From: Cunninghamella blakesleeana
Lineage: Eukaryota > Mucoromycota > Mucoromycetes > Mucorales > Cunninghamellaceae
DNA: 64,000 bases
Direction of reading: 5' to 3'
Assembly (NCBI GenBank): GCA_017871115.1
Contig: JAFCIZ010000006.1
Span: forward strand, 744,001-808,000
A program made the position numbers and the translations under genes. This document shows, piece by piece, positions 11,905-23,495 of the stretch (its first letter is position 1; every line of letters starts with the position of its first letter). Under the pieces are notes generated by a model. It made no database searches and was not told the origin of the DNA. It saw only the letters and a program-made list of their open reading frames with translations.

Positions 11905-12038
11905 TAAAAGAAAAACATAAATTTTAGATCATATCCGTTTTTATATCGTCTATTATTGTTTTTTTTTAACTCCATTTGATGTTATTTACCAGCGCCAACG
12001 ATTAATATACTTGAATCGAAATCTTGTGAATCAAACAT
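8303..12038 (-). CDS. Phenol 2-monooxygenase-type FAD-dependent hydroxylase, with altered GD motif
   Basis: Flavoprotein aromatic hydroxylase of the PHBH/phenol-hydroxylase class, expected to use NAD(P)H and O2. Exons 11990-12038, 11796-11858, 11082-11621, 10752-10877, 10414-10578 and 8303-10263 give 967 residues, longer than the usual 600-660 because of Gly/His-, Ser-, Asn- and Gln-rich insertions. The N-terminal Rossmann motif ILIVGAGPIGLYTALLLTK with IIDKKEA, and the DG motif FIIGADGKNSFVRHKLG, are intact. The third FAD motif, normally GDAAH, reads GGAAQ (10196-10210), although the following PPG...NFGLEQAQNLCWKL remains. The C-terminus (about 8310-8660) matches the thioredoxin-like dimerisation domain of phenol hydroxylases. 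Whether it still hydroxylates is open; it may be a diverged member of the family. Confidence 0.87.
11868..11900. repeat. (AT)n microsatellite in intron 2 of the FAD hydroxylase gene
   Basis: About 33 bp of uninterrupted AT dinucleotides just upstream of the acceptor side of the intron (in genomic orientation). One of many (TA)n tracts in the window. Confidence 0.9.
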
Positions 12039-12962
12039 TGTTTATTTGGATATAATATGTTTATATTGGAGTACAGTATTTTTTTTTGTTTTGTTTATAC
12101 AAGTATATTCATATATATGTAAATATAAATATACAAATGAGATATATTAAAAATTTAAGGTATAGATTGATCGATTGAATAAAAAATAAAACGAGTGGAT
12201 TGACTTATTATTAAAAATAAGTAGCAAAAAAAAAAAAAAAAAAAAAAGTTGGAAGAAAAAAAATCGAGAGAAAAGAAAGAGGGAAAAAAAAGCGGAAACC
12301 TTAAAAAATTTATAAAAAATCATTTACATTTATAGATTTAAACCCCGTCAATGTGGGGAAATGGGTGGTCTAATCAACAAAATAAGTAACTCAACACTTT
12401 ATTAAAAAATAGATTGGCGTAGTAGTAATATATTAGGATATTATAAAAATCATAACAATAACATTTACATTTAAAGACTATTAATAACAACTTATATATT
12501 TATACATATATATATATATATATATATATCATCATCATTAAGTATTATCGTTTTTATTATTATTTGTTTTTTTATAAGAAGCGTTTTCTTCCCTTCGTTA
12601 TTTTATGTTTATAAATATTCTGCACGTTACATTATATATGTTTTCAATAATTAGCATATATAAATATAATTAAATGATGCACAAAATAATAAAAATGTAC
12701 TTGAAAGACGATAACACGAGGATCGTATTAGCGGGAATTTAAAATTGATTTGATGGATTGAATGATAACTTATTAATATTTAAATATTCCTACATATTTA
12801 ATAATTTAAATTTATATATATATATATATTCTTTATTAAAGTCAAAAATCAAAATAAAATTTATATAAAGAAAATATAGCATAAAATAAAAAATAAAAAT
12901 GGAAAGAAAGAAGGGGATTAAAAAAAAATGCAGTAAAGAAATAATAATAATAATAATAAGAC

Positions 12963-12998
<36 letters not shown>

Positions 12999-13087
12999 TT
13001 ATATTAATAAAGATAAATCATCCAATTTGGAGATTATCCTATTTTAAAAAGAAAAAGAAAAGGGAAAGTATAGGAATAAAAACACAT
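12039..13087. other. Intergenic region between FAD hydroxylase and YPT1
   Basis: 1.05 kb, very AT-rich, with A-runs near 12227-12247, (TA)n near 12507-12530 and 12815-12829, and (TAA)n near 12945-12996. It holds the hydroxylase promoter and the YPT1 3' flank. No gene seen. Confidence 0.5.
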
Positions 13088-14396
13088 TTAACAACATCCA
13101 CCTGATTGTTTAGGTTGAACAGCTGCTCCAGTTCCAACTTTGACAGTTGATTTAGGTTGTTGTTGTTGAATAGTTGATCCCATTCTATCTTTAATTTGCT
13201 TGGCCATGGTTAAGAAAGCTTGTTCAACATTAGTGGCATCTTTGGCAGAGGTTTCCAATAAAGGAATCTTTAAAGAATCAGCCAATTCCTATATTTTTTA
13301 AAAAAAAAATTAAATAAAGCAAAGTCAAAATGGTATATGGTTTAGTTTTATATCATCAAAATTGTTCCTTTTTCGTTTTCTTTTAACATGTAAAAATTAT
13401 TATTTTTTTTTAAAAAAAATAAAATAAAATAAAAAATAAAAGCCAAAGATTCCACATAATGTATACGTTATTATTTTTTTTTACCTTAGCTTGTTCAGTA
13501 TCAACTACTTTCTTATCTGTCAAATCACTTTTATTGCCAACTAATAATTTATTGACACCTTCAGCGGCATAGCGTTCAATTTCACTAAGCCATTGTTTAA
13601 CGTTACCGAAAGAATCTTGATCGGTAACATCATAAACCACAATAATACCATGGGCACCTCGGTAATAAGAGGATGTAATAGTACGGAAACGTTCTTGGCC
13701 AGCAGTATCCCACTACAAATAAATATATAATATATATTATTTTTTTTTAAAAAAAAAAGAAAAAGAAAAGAAAAGGAAAAGAAAAAATAAATAAGTATAC
13801 TATTTTTATTTATTTTTTTTACTTGACTATAAAATATATATCTATATAAATACACTCAAAACTTACGATTTGTAATTTAACAGTTTTTCCTTCAAGTTCA
13901 ATAGTTCTAATTTTCTATTCATATATCGACAAATAAATAAAAGTAGAGACTTAGTTAGCTATATATTCTTGAATATTATTGTATTATTTTTAACTCATCT
14001 ATTTGGTATTATATAAAACTTACGAAATCAACACCAATGGTAGAAATATAACTTTCAGTATAAGTATCATCAGCAAAACGAAGTAAAAGACAAGATTTAC
14101 CTAATAATATAAAAGAATGATTATGAAAAATAAATATAAAAAGAAATGGCTAATAATGAAAAGAATCTTGTATTTCTATCTATTCTATTACCAACGCCAG
14201 AGTCACCAATAAGAAGAAGTTTAAATAAGTAATCGCTGTAGATGATAAAAGAAAAATAGAAAGGGAGTATAAATTAGTTTATCTGTTTTTTATTCATTAA
14301 ATTGTATTTTCCTCTTTTTTCTTTTCTTCATATATCATTTAATATCCAAAGTAATTATATAAATGGCATTTTTTTAACTTACTATTCAGGATTCAT
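13088..14396 (-). CDS. YPT1: Rab1-type small GTPase Ypt1
   Basis: ER-to-Golgi Rab GTPase. Six exons (14383-14396, 14192-14235, 14024-14100, 13867-13914, 13485-13712, 13088-13288) give 203 residues, the normal family length. All G motifs are present: [34 protein letters not shown] and ETSAKD. The C-terminus ends GGCC, the double-cysteine geranylgeranylation signal. The N-terminus [16 protein letters not shown] and the switch regions match Ypt1/Rab1 rather than other Rabs. The first coding exon is only 14 nt (MNPE plus two bases of Tyr), which automated gene finders easily miss. Right of the start the plus strand is purine-rich, then carries a perfect T11A10 palindrome near 14623-14649. Confidence 0.97.
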
Positions 14397-16679
14397 TTTA
14401 GAATAATAACAAAATGCGGGGTGTAAAGTAAATTAAAAAAAAAAGATGAAAGAGTATTAGAAAAAAAAGAAAGTGAAAAAAGGAGAACAGGTGAAAAAAT
14501 AAAAAAAATTCCAGCCTGAAAAATAAAAAATATATCGGGACCTAAAAACGTCATCAGCTTTTTGAATCACATGTCTCTTCCTTTTATATATAGTGAAGAA
14601 AACTTGACCAGAGGAACAATTTAGCTTTTTTTTTTTAAAAAAAAAAGCTCTCTTGATAAATAGCGTTTATAGCGTATATATATATGTGTATAAAACAGTA
14701 AGTCTATATTTTAATATAATAAAAAATGATATTTTGATGAAATATACTTATTTCATTCATATTTATAGAAAAAGGTCTCTCATCGTTCGTTCAAAGTCAG
14801 CTGTAACTTTAAGTTAAGTTGGGCTTTTTTTCTTTCTATCAGACTGTTTTGATTTAACATCATATATATAATATAGTCAAAAGATGACTTTTGAACCTAT
14901 TCAAAATAAGTTAAATGAATTAAAAAGTGCTATTAATTTCTTTACCAAATAGCATTACCGAAAATAATGTGTATTAAAATGATGCATAAAAAAAAGTAAT
15001 GATCAAATGAACTGACAAATTATGTACAGATACATATGAATCTTTAATTTGTATATAATTATAGGTAATAATTATGTTTATTTTATATTTATATTTATTA
15101 TTTTTATTTATAATGTTATAAAATACACATATCTCAAGGAAAATAAAATAAAATGCAGTTATATGTTTTTTTCAAAAAAAAAGCGAAGATTTTCTTTAAA
15201 CAAAATATTTAATTATTACACAAAATTTGGTCTTTTTTTTACGTTCAGGATCAAATCCAAAAAAAAAAAAAGACTTCGAAAGATCATATTTTTATTATTA
15301 TTATGTATTAAATGGGTGAAAAAAAAATACTCTTTATGCAAATTCGAATAAAGTTTACTCCTAGGCTTTAAGTTTCCTATTTTAGATTATATCATACTTT
15401 TTTATTTTGCTATTATAACTGACTTATAACCAGTTCATTTCCTGATTAATATAAAATACTACTTAAATTTTTGGGACTTTTATTCTTTATTTTATATTTT
15501 ACAAAAAAAAGCAAGATTTATTTATATACTTGTAAGAGAAAATATAAACAAGTCTCTTATATATTAGTATAATTATTACTAATTTAAATACATATCTGTT
15601 TATTTCTACATATAATAGACCGAACCAACTTTAATTTTTAATATATCGATAGCATTATTATTCTATACACAATAACTAAATTCTATGCAATGGTTTTGAG
15701 TGCTAATCAATTAATTAAAGTATCATACGCAAGTTGAATATTTACTACACCTAAGAATGATAGATAATTATGTCTAAAATTTTAATAGGTCATATGCATA
15801 ATCATTACATATATTCACGTCGATTTTTATGAGATGGTCATAAACATTTGCTGATTTAATTAAAGAATCATAATTAAGCTAAATGTTGATTTATTTTTAT
15901 AGATAGTGTACCGGTCGCTTTAAATATTAATGTAAATCGAAAAAAAAAAATGCTACGTATTAGTCCGTATTGTTTCGAAGTATATATGATCAGTTAGCAT
16001 AAGAATATTTAGATTCTCTTAGATAAAGTCTATTAAGATGAATATAAAAAAAAAAAATAGTAAAATAAAATAAATTATGTAATTTATAGGTATGTACGTC
16101 AAAAAAAAAAGGTATAGTTTATAAATATATTACTATATTAGGAATGAGTATAAATTAACAATAGGATAAAAAACTAAAAAACCAAAGACCGTAAACTAAA
16201 AAGAAACTGTATTGTTTTTATATATTTAGATAACAATTAATATAATGTAATATAAAAATATAAGGATATATTTATTTTTGAAGTAAATAAAAGTATACTC
16301 ATCATAGCTAAAAAAGAAAACATAATTAAAATTTAAATCCCGCTATAAAATAAAATAAAAAAATAGTTCGACTTGCCAATTTTGTCATACTTTACCCTTT
16401 TCTCTCTCTCACTTTTTTTTTTTCCTTATTTCTACTAGCCTTATAGTGGTTTTTTTGGTACAAACATAAACCATATCTAGATTTTTTTTCTTCTTATTCT
16501 CTTTCCCTTCCCTTCCTTTTTTTTCCTCTTTCCCTTTCCTTTCCCTTTTTTTTTATAATTATCTTTTTTCATTACTCACTTTCCTTTCCTTTTTTCATTA
16601 TTTATTTTTTTAATTATACAATTATTTATATTTATTTGATACTATATATTACCCCCTTTTCTCATATATTTATATAACA
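14397..16679. other. 2.3-kb divergent intergenic region YPT1 / globin
   Basis: Holds both promoters. It includes the T(11)A(10) palindrome (14623-14649) and, right before the globin start, a pyrimidine-rich plus-strand stretch (about 16382-16600). A 22-codon ORF at 14884 reads as possible peptide but has nothing else to support it. I see no RNA gene or transposon. Confidence 0.5.
14623..14649. repeat. Perfect T11A10 palindrome
   Basis: The sequence reads AGC, eleven T, ten A, GCT: a near-perfect inverted repeat with no spacer, about 230 bp upstream of YPT1. Similar blocks occur at 44244-44267 (T12A12), 44343-44364 (T11A11) and, shorter, near 26558, 29920, 30190, 36558, 39862 and 56110. Confidence 0.85.
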
Positions 16680-17648
16680 ATGGATACCAAAAAAATAGAA
16701 GATTTTGTTACTGGTAAAGTATTAACAGATACTGCTACCAATAATACAATTATGCCAACTCAAAGGGATATTGATATTGTACGATACAGTTGGGAAAAAG
16801 TGGTGGATCGTCGCTTACCTGACGATGAAGAAAGTGTATCTCCAGCCCAAGCCTTTGGATTAGCTTTTTACGATGCTTTATTTGAACTAGATCCTCAACT
16901 AAGATCTTTATTTGGTACAAACGTTTTCACTCAAGCAAAGATGTTATCTGGGGTTTTAGCTTTTATTACTAGAGTCCCTTTTATTAAACAAAATAATAAT
17001 AACAACAGTAGTAACAATAGTGATAACGATAATGATAACGACAAGGATGAAAAATCAACTACAACTTATATCAATAGTAAAAAAACAAATTATACCATTC
17101 GAGAAATTAATGCTATTAAAAGAGAACAAGAAGAAAAAGAAAAAGAAAAAGAAAATAAAAATGATACCGATCCCTCGTCTCCCCTTCATCAACAGAAACA
17201 AGAAAGAGAAGTCAACAGCAATAACGTTTTGAAAAAGAGTAATCATAAGCATAAAAAAAATAATCAATCCCTCACTCACTCACGATCATCATCTTCTTCA
17301 ATATCTTCAAAATTAAAAAACAATAACCAACAACAACAGAAATATAATAAAAATGATTTTGATGTAGATCCAGATTTGCTAATTCGAAAATTACAAGATT
17401 TAGGAGCAAGACATTTTTATTATAACGTCAAACCTGAACAATTCAAATTAGTAGGTCCAGCAATGGATGCTGCTTTAAAAAAAAGATTAGGTGATGAATA
17501 TACAAAAGAAGTAAAAGATGCTTGGTCCATTACTCATGCGTATTGTGCTCATCAAATGGCTCTTGGTCTTCGTTCTCAATTACAATATGAAAAAAAGAAG
17601 TCTAATTCTGTAAGGAATTCTTCGAATAATAATTGTAGTATTCAATAA
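16680..17648 (+). CDS. Globin-fold protein with large low-complexity insertion
   Basis: Single-exon, 322 residues. The N-terminal part (about 25-100) shows globin helices A to E: IDIVRYSWEKV, FGLAFYDALFELDPQLRSLFG and FTQAKMLSGVLAFITRV. The C-terminal part (about 232-310) gives helices F to H: LIRKLQDLGARHFYYNVKPE, VGPAMDAALKKRLGDEY and VKDAWSITHAYCAHQMALGL. The His in GARH (about residue 245) sits where the proximal haem ligand (F8) belongs, and the Gln in TQAKM is a candidate distal ligand. Between helices E and F lie about 130 residues rich in Asn, Asp, Lys, Glu, Ser and Gln. The insert is uninterrupted by stops despite strong AT bias and has no clear splice sites, so I read it as coding. 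Likely a haem protein for O2 or NO chemistry; not a flavohaemoglobin, since no reductase domain follows. Confidence 0.85.
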   Translation: MDTKKIEDFVTGKVLTDTATNNTIMPTQRDIDIVRYSWEKVVDRRLPDDEESVSPAQAFGLAFYDALFELDPQLRSLFGTNVFTQAKMLSGVLAFITRVPFIKQNNNNNSSNNSDNDNDNDKDEKSTTTYINSKKTNYTIREINAIKREQEEKEKEKENKNDTDPSSPLHQQKQEREVNSNNVLKKSNHKHKKNNQSLTHSRSSSSSISSKLKNNNQQQQKYNKNDFDVDPDLLIRKLQDLGARHFYYNVKPEQFKLVGPAMDAALKKRLGDEYTKEVKDAWSITHAYCAHQMALGLRSQLQYEKKKSNSVRNSSNNNCSIQ

Positions 17649-18101
17649 TAATAATCATACTATCTATATAAATTGTTTATTTTATTTTGTTTATAAATAT
17701 ATATATATATATATATAATTGTAACTCAACTACTAAATATCAATGATTAATAATTTATTACTATTTATATATACGTAATATGATTTTATCGGGTGATATA
17801 TATATACAAATATAATAATAAAAACAGCAACCAAGAATTATAAGGGGGAGAGGACATCATCCATTGTTTATTATCAATTCAACATTGTTTACCCTTTTTG
17901 GTCATTCCTTTTGATTTATTTATCGTCTTATTTTATTTTTATTTCTTAATTGACTTTCTTCTCATTACATATTTAATAAATGCACACTTTAATGCTTAAT
18001 TTTATCTTACTTTAAAAAATTGAAAATTGAAAACCCGACGGATTTGTCGAATTTTAACTTGATTTTACTTAAGTTTTATTTTCTTCCTAATTTTTTTAAA
18101 A
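17649..18101. other. Intergenic region globin / ZNF511-like gene
   Basis: 453 bp, AT-rich, with (TA)n at about 17695-17717. Presumed globin 3' flank and promoter of the next gene. Confidence 0.5.
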
Positions 18102-19230
18102 ATGGATTCAACTATATATATACCAACAAAACGATTGTTTAGTTATAAAGATGATTTTTTTAAAGAAGGAAATATCGCACTTAATGCTTATTGGCTAGAA
18201 CGTGAAGCTACTAATGATTCAGATATTAGTATGATTCGAGAAGAAGCTCAATCATTAACAAAGTAATAATAATAAAAATATTAATAATATTTTAATAAAA
18301 ATATAAACTACATTTTTATTAAACAATACCTATTTACTATTTTTTTTTTTTTTTTTTTAATTTATAACATTAGAGTATATACTTCACGACCTTTATTTTG
18401 TGAACTACCTTCTTGTGTGAAACGAAATGGCGAACCTATAGCTTTTCCGAATATCACTGCATATGAATCTCATTATGAATCACAGCATAGATATACTTGT
18501 CAAACATGTCAAAAGCCTTTTCCAGGTAGTCATTGGCTAAACCTTCATTTTGATGAATGTCATAATGTTTTAATCCAAATTCAAAAAGAAAAGGGTGAAA
18601 AAATTGTAAGTTATTTTTATTATTATTAATCATTGATTTTTTTTTACCTTTGCTCATTATTTATCTCATGGAAACTCTTTTCTTTTTAAGTATAAATGTT
18701 TTATAGAATCGTGTTTAAAAAAATTCAGTACACCAAAAATGCGGAGATTGCATTTAATAGATAAACATCAATATCCAAAGTATTTTGATTATAAAATTGT
18801 CCTCACTGGAACAATCAGTTTTGAAGAAAGGCAAAAAAAATACTATCAGAAAAAGAAAGCACAGCATCAAAGAAAAATAAAATCAACAACTGCAACAACG
18901 ATGGATGTGGATGAAAACAAAGAATCTACTAGTGAAGAGGAAGGTGATCATCATTGTGATTACAACAACTCGACAACGATAATAAATAAAAAACGGGAGG
19001 ATGAAGAAAAAGGAAGCGAGAGTGCATATATGAATGAAAAAAATGATATAGAAATGGAAATGGATTCTTTAGTAGAAGGCATCTCAAAAATGAAAATACC
19101 ATCAACAATTTCTTTTGGTCGAGGTAAAAAAGCGACTTGGCATCGTTCCCATCGCGCATCATCATCATCGTTGCCATTGTCTAAACTAAAAAATAAGAAT
19201 ACAATGGAAGATAAACAAATGCATCAATAA
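18102..19230 (+). CDS. ZNF511-like C2H2 zinc-finger protein
   Basis: Exons 18102-18262, 18374-18605 and 18691-19230 encode 310 residues. Three C2H2-like fingers are visible: FCELPSC...HYESQH, YTCQTCQKPFPGSHWLNLHF with ECH, and YKCFIESCLKKFSTPKMRRL with HLIDKH. The arrangement (a finger with a C-x4-C first pair, a classic middle finger, then a further C-x4-C finger ending HLIDKHQYPKYFDY) is characteristic of ZNF511 family proteins, conserved from fungi to human. The C-terminal third is charged and low-complexity and ends with a basic FGRGKKATWHRSHR block that may be a nuclear localisation signal. Probably nuclear; precise role unknown. Confidence 0.85.
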
Positions 19231-20308
19231 AAATAATGGCCATTAGAACAATTATAGTAATAATAATATTACTGCATCAGTATTACTACAGCTAAATACA
19301 TTATAACCACCATAATAATAAACATATTAAAAAAAAACAGTAGAAAGATCATGTAAATAATACTTTTCGAAAGAAAGTAATTTTTCTTTCATTACATTTA
19401 TAATAGCTAGAACAAATAAAGGGTGATAAATGCTTGTACATAATAAAAAATAAAAAATGTTTTTATTTTTATTATATATAAATGGCCCAAAGAAATAAAC
19501 AATTTGCGTAAATGTAATATATCCAATAGAAAAAAATAATTGCAAATGCGTGAAAATGGAAAGAATGTAGACAATGAATATAATAATATTGAAATGAATA
19601 GATGGAGATGACCATGTAAAAAATAAAAAATAATGATGGTAAATTGAGCAATATATCTATGGATTAGAGTGTAATATAAAATACATAGAGTGTTACTTGA
19701 ATAAAGCAGTAATTAGCTTAAAATTTAATGAGATTGGCTATATGTAAATAAGAATATATTTTACTATGTGCACGGTATTTTTTCTTTTCTTTTTTTTTTG
19801 CTAAGGGCTTTATCGTGCATAGCCTGCAAAGTTATTTAGGGATCGAAAGGAGGAGGAGGAGTGAAAAATTGTATGACTAGAACATGGTATTTATTTATTA
19901 CTCAAAGTGATTGGTTATTTTGTACAAGATAATAACCTTATATTATTCAATATAATACTTTCTTGTTCGTTCATGCTGTTGATCTGATCTTATTCAAGGT
20001 ACCGATCTCCTTTTTTTGTATGAAAGAAAATTAATAAATTTTGCATAAAAAATCTAGCCTTACAAGATGATCATTTTTAAATCTTGATATACTCTATTCT
20101 CATTTCTCTTTGTAATCATTGTCTTTGTTTTCTTATATTTCTATATTTCTATATTCCTTTTTTATATTTTATTTTTTATTTTTAACAGTGTTCTTTTATT
20201 AATATTAGTGTTAATAATTATAGTAAATTAAATAGATGACAATGACATTAATAATAATATGGTAATGATAATGGAAATGAAAATGGTAATAGTGATGAGT
20301 GTACTCTA
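19231..20308. other. Convergent intergenic region
   Basis: 1.08 kb between converging genes. A minus-strand frame at 19327-19690 stays open with hydrophobic residues, but an adjacent frame is open too and there is no start codon, so I attribute it to T-rich composition. A short AGG-type purine run occurs near 19850-19862. No gene called. Confidence 0.5.
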
Positions 20309-21348
20309 TTATATCAAACGCTTACGTTGATCTTGATCTTGGATAACCTTGACAATTTGTCGCATCACATTTTGATCACCATAACCACGACGATCTAACC
20401 AAAACCGGCCAGGGTGAGTATGTGGATATCGAGTCAAGTATTGTTTTGATAAAGTCCATGTTGATAAAGATTGTTTAGTAGGTCTTAAATCACGGAGTTG
20501 CACAGTTGTTTGTTTCTTTCTTGCTATTAAATCCAAGGTTTCTAAAGTAATTGTTGTATTAGGTGTAATAGGTGAGATGGTTGTATTATGATCATTATTC
20601 GTAATTGGCATCACTTTATTATCATTTGATGGTGCAGGAGTTGAAGTTAAAGGAGATGATGAGGGTGATGTATGTAAATATATGTTATTGATAAATGGTG
20701 ACAATGTATAATGTAACGCCCCTGTACTACATGCACTTGCTACTAGAGCTGAAACAAGGTAATGTAATATAATATAGCGTGAAGTTGTTTCTGGTTAATT
20801 TTTTTATATATTATAAATAGCATTAAAAATCCATTTATGCACACACATATATATTTATAAATTCCATCTTTTTATTATTATTTTTTATTATTTTTACCTG
20901 TAAGAAACATGTATTCATTAATTCCAGTTGCTTGTACTAGATAAAAAGAAAGGTGTATATAAAAAAGATATTAAAAAATCAGTATATTATATAAAAATGT
21001 ATATTTGTTGTATTTAATATTTTATTATTTTCATATTATACCTGCAGGAACGTCCCAAAAATAAAGCAAAGCTGGTGTTGATATAGAAGAGACCTTTTAT
21101 TTACAAATATATAAGTTTTTTTTAAAAAAAATTCGTCAAGTCAATTATAATTTTTAATTTTAATATATTTATACATGTACTAAATTTTAACCTTTTTTCA
21201 TTTTATTTTAATAACTTACTGTCAAAGTAGAAATGGAAAATACTTTGGCCAGTCTTACTAATATAGCATTTGGTGTCGAGTATACGAGTTTTTTAACGTC
21301 TTTTGTTGGTGTTTGTAATATACGTGTTGCTAAAATTTTGGACGACAT
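20309..21348 (-). CDS. TMEM70-family mitochondrial membrane protein
   Basis: Exons 21220-21348, 21042-21093, 20898-20936 and 20309-20748 encode 219 residues. The N-terminus (MSSKILATRILQTPTK) looks like a short mitochondrial presequence. LVYSTPNAILVRLAKVFSIS leads into a first hydrophobic segment (STPALLYFW), and FLTALVASACSTGALHYTL forms a second, the two-helix hairpin of the TMEM70/TMEM186/TMEM223 family. The soluble tail contains LETLDLIARKKQTTVQLRDL and GRFWLDRRGY. TMEM70-type proteins assist assembly of inner-membrane complexes such as ATP synthase. A Pro/Ser/Thr/Asn-rich insertion (about residues 85-130) follows the second helix. The family assignment rests on the hairpin pattern and motif order and is moderately confident. 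Confidence 0.72.
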
Positions 21349-21554
21349 ATCCCTCTTAAATCTATATAAAAAAATAAAGTGAGGAGAGTAAAAAAAAAAA
21401 AATGGAGAGAGGAGAGTAAAAAAAAGTGAAGGGGATTTAAAAAAAAAAGAGATATATAGTAGTGACTTGTTATCATACACAAACACCACACCACCACACA
21501 CATAAAAAATGATTCAACCAAATTAGGAATGCCAAATATTATTTAAACATATTG

Positions 21555-21591
<37 letters not shown>

Positions 21592-21691
21592 TTTTTGAAC
21601 CATATAAATTATTTTCTAAAATAAATGATATAATAACAATAATAATAATAAAAATGATAATATATCTAAAATATTTTTTCTTGGGAGCCAA
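21349..21691. other. Intergenic region TMEM70-like / PRPP synthetase
   Basis: 343 bp. Purine-rich on the plus strand near 21368-21450 (pyrimidine leader for the TMEM70-like gene), and (TA)n at about 21560-21586. No gene seen. Confidence 0.5.
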
Positions 21692-23052
21692 CTATTCAGG
21701 AACATGGGAAAAAAGATAGGATATAGATTCACCATTGTGTGTTCTAAAAAAGGAAATATATAGTTAGATCTATTTTCATAATTTCAATCTACTTTATCAA
21801 AAAATCTTATAATTTTATTATTATACCTTCTTATAGCTTCAGCCAATGTAGATGAGATATCAATGATATCAATTTTTTTACAAGATGCCTGCAAACATAA
21901 TATATACATATATAAAGTTCAAAAGATAATCAATATATGTGATAAAAAAAACCAACTCTATTATTAATTTTTTTTTTTTTTTACCATCTTATCGTCATGG
22001 GGAATAGTATTAGTCACAACTACTTTTTCAAGGACAGATTCGTTAATTACTTTAATTGCTTTACCAGATAATACACCATGAGCAACAATAGAGTAAACCT
22101 TTTCAGCACCATTTTCTACTAAAGTACTTGCTGCTAAACTTAAGGTACCACATGTATCAGCTATATCATCTACCAAAATAGCAATTTTTCCTTTTACATC
22201 CCCAACTAAAACCATACGAGATACTTCATTAGCCTTTTTACGTTCTTTATGAATCAAAGCGAAATCCAAATTTAATCGATCAGCAATAGAAGTTGCTCTA
22301 TAAATAAAAAAATTATATATATATATATATATAAAATAACAAATAATAAAATAAAACGTGAATAAACAAATAAATCAGAAAAAGATGATGAATAAAGGAA
22401 TAAAAATGATTCATTTTTCACATGATCACATATATCCGAAAAAAAAACTCTATTCCCTTTTATTTTTCCCTTTTTTTCGTATATATGTGTGTGTGTATTA
22501 TTTATTTATTTATTACCGTTTAGCACCGCCAGCATCAGGAGAAACAATGATAGCGTTTTTCCAATCGGGGATACTTGTGCAAATATATTTTACCATAGAA
22601 GGTTCACAATATAAATTATCAACAGGGATATTAAAAAAGCCTTGAATTTGAGAAGCATGTAAATCCATTGTAATAATATGATCGGCCCCAGCAACAGTGA
22701 TCATATTGGCAGTTAGTTTTGCAGTAATAGGAGCCCGACTTTTATCTTTTTTATCTTGACGGGCATAAGGAAAACAAGGAATTACAGCAGTAATACGACG
22801 AGCTGAAGCTGTTTTACAAGCATTGATCATGATTAATAGTTCCATCAAATTATCATTGATTTCACCACAACCGGACTGAATAATAAAAACATCTTCGTCA
22901 CGAACGGATTCACCAATAGTCACCGAGGTCTCTTGATTGGAATATTTTGTTACAGTTGCTTTGGCAAGATCAATACCAATACGTTGGGCGACTAATGTTG
23001 CGAGTTCAGGATGGGAATTACCAGCAAATATTTTGATAGAGTTGGCTGACAT
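21692..23052 (-). CDS. Ribose-phosphate pyrophosphokinase (PRPP synthetase)
   Basis: Makes PRPP from ribose-5-phosphate and ATP for nucleotide, His and Trp synthesis. Exons 22517-23052, 21985-22297, 21827-21888 and 21692-21743 encode 320 residues, the standard length of class I enzymes. Visible blocks are [13 protein letters not shown], the [19 protein letters not shown] region around the ATP site, [17 protein letters not shown] (Mg/ATP binding), [10 protein letters not shown] and the PRPP-binding loop [13 protein letters not shown]. There is no non-homologous region insertion, so it resembles Prs2/3/4 or human PRPS1 rather than Prs1/Prs5. The last exon encodes the short tail [16 protein letters not shown], typical of the family. 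Confidence 0.97.
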
Positions 23053-23495
23053 GATTTAAATAGTGGTTTTCGCAGAAAAAAGGGTTTTTTTTATTATTAT
23101 TATGTATATAAATAAATATATATATGAAAAGTAAAAAAAAAATATGTAATACAAAAAAAAAGCAGGAGAAAAAAGTTTTATAAAAAGGATTTAAATATGC
23201 AAAAAGATAATGTAATAATATGAAAAAGGAATAGTAATAATAATAAAAAGAATTAAGATAAAGAAGAAAATAAAATAAATACCTTCTTTTTTATTTTATT
23301 ATTATGATCTATTATTATTATATATGTAAATAAATGAAAGGAATGTAAGAAAGAAGAAGAAAGGTGTTGTAAAAAAAAAAATAGATTTGAAAAAGAGATT
23401 TTTTTTATAGCTACTTTTAAATGCCGCTCCGATTTTTTTTAAAATTAAAAATTTTTTTTGTCCTATTTGTGAGGTTAAGTCCATAATTGTATTGT
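23053..23495. other. Intergenic region PRPP synthetase / G-gamma
   Basis: 443 bp, strongly AT-rich; purine-rich on the plus strand right of 23052. Contains the PRPP synthetase promoter. No gene seen. Confidence 0.5.

Noticed and set aside
14884..14952. 22-codon ORF on the plus strand
   Set aside because: Too short to separate from chance and no flanking splice sites or family match.
19327..19690. Minus-strand open frame of about 110 codons with membrane-protein look
   Set aside because: No ATG start, upstream stop without a convincing acceptor, and a second frame of the same strand is open too. T-rich composition explains the hydrophobic residues.
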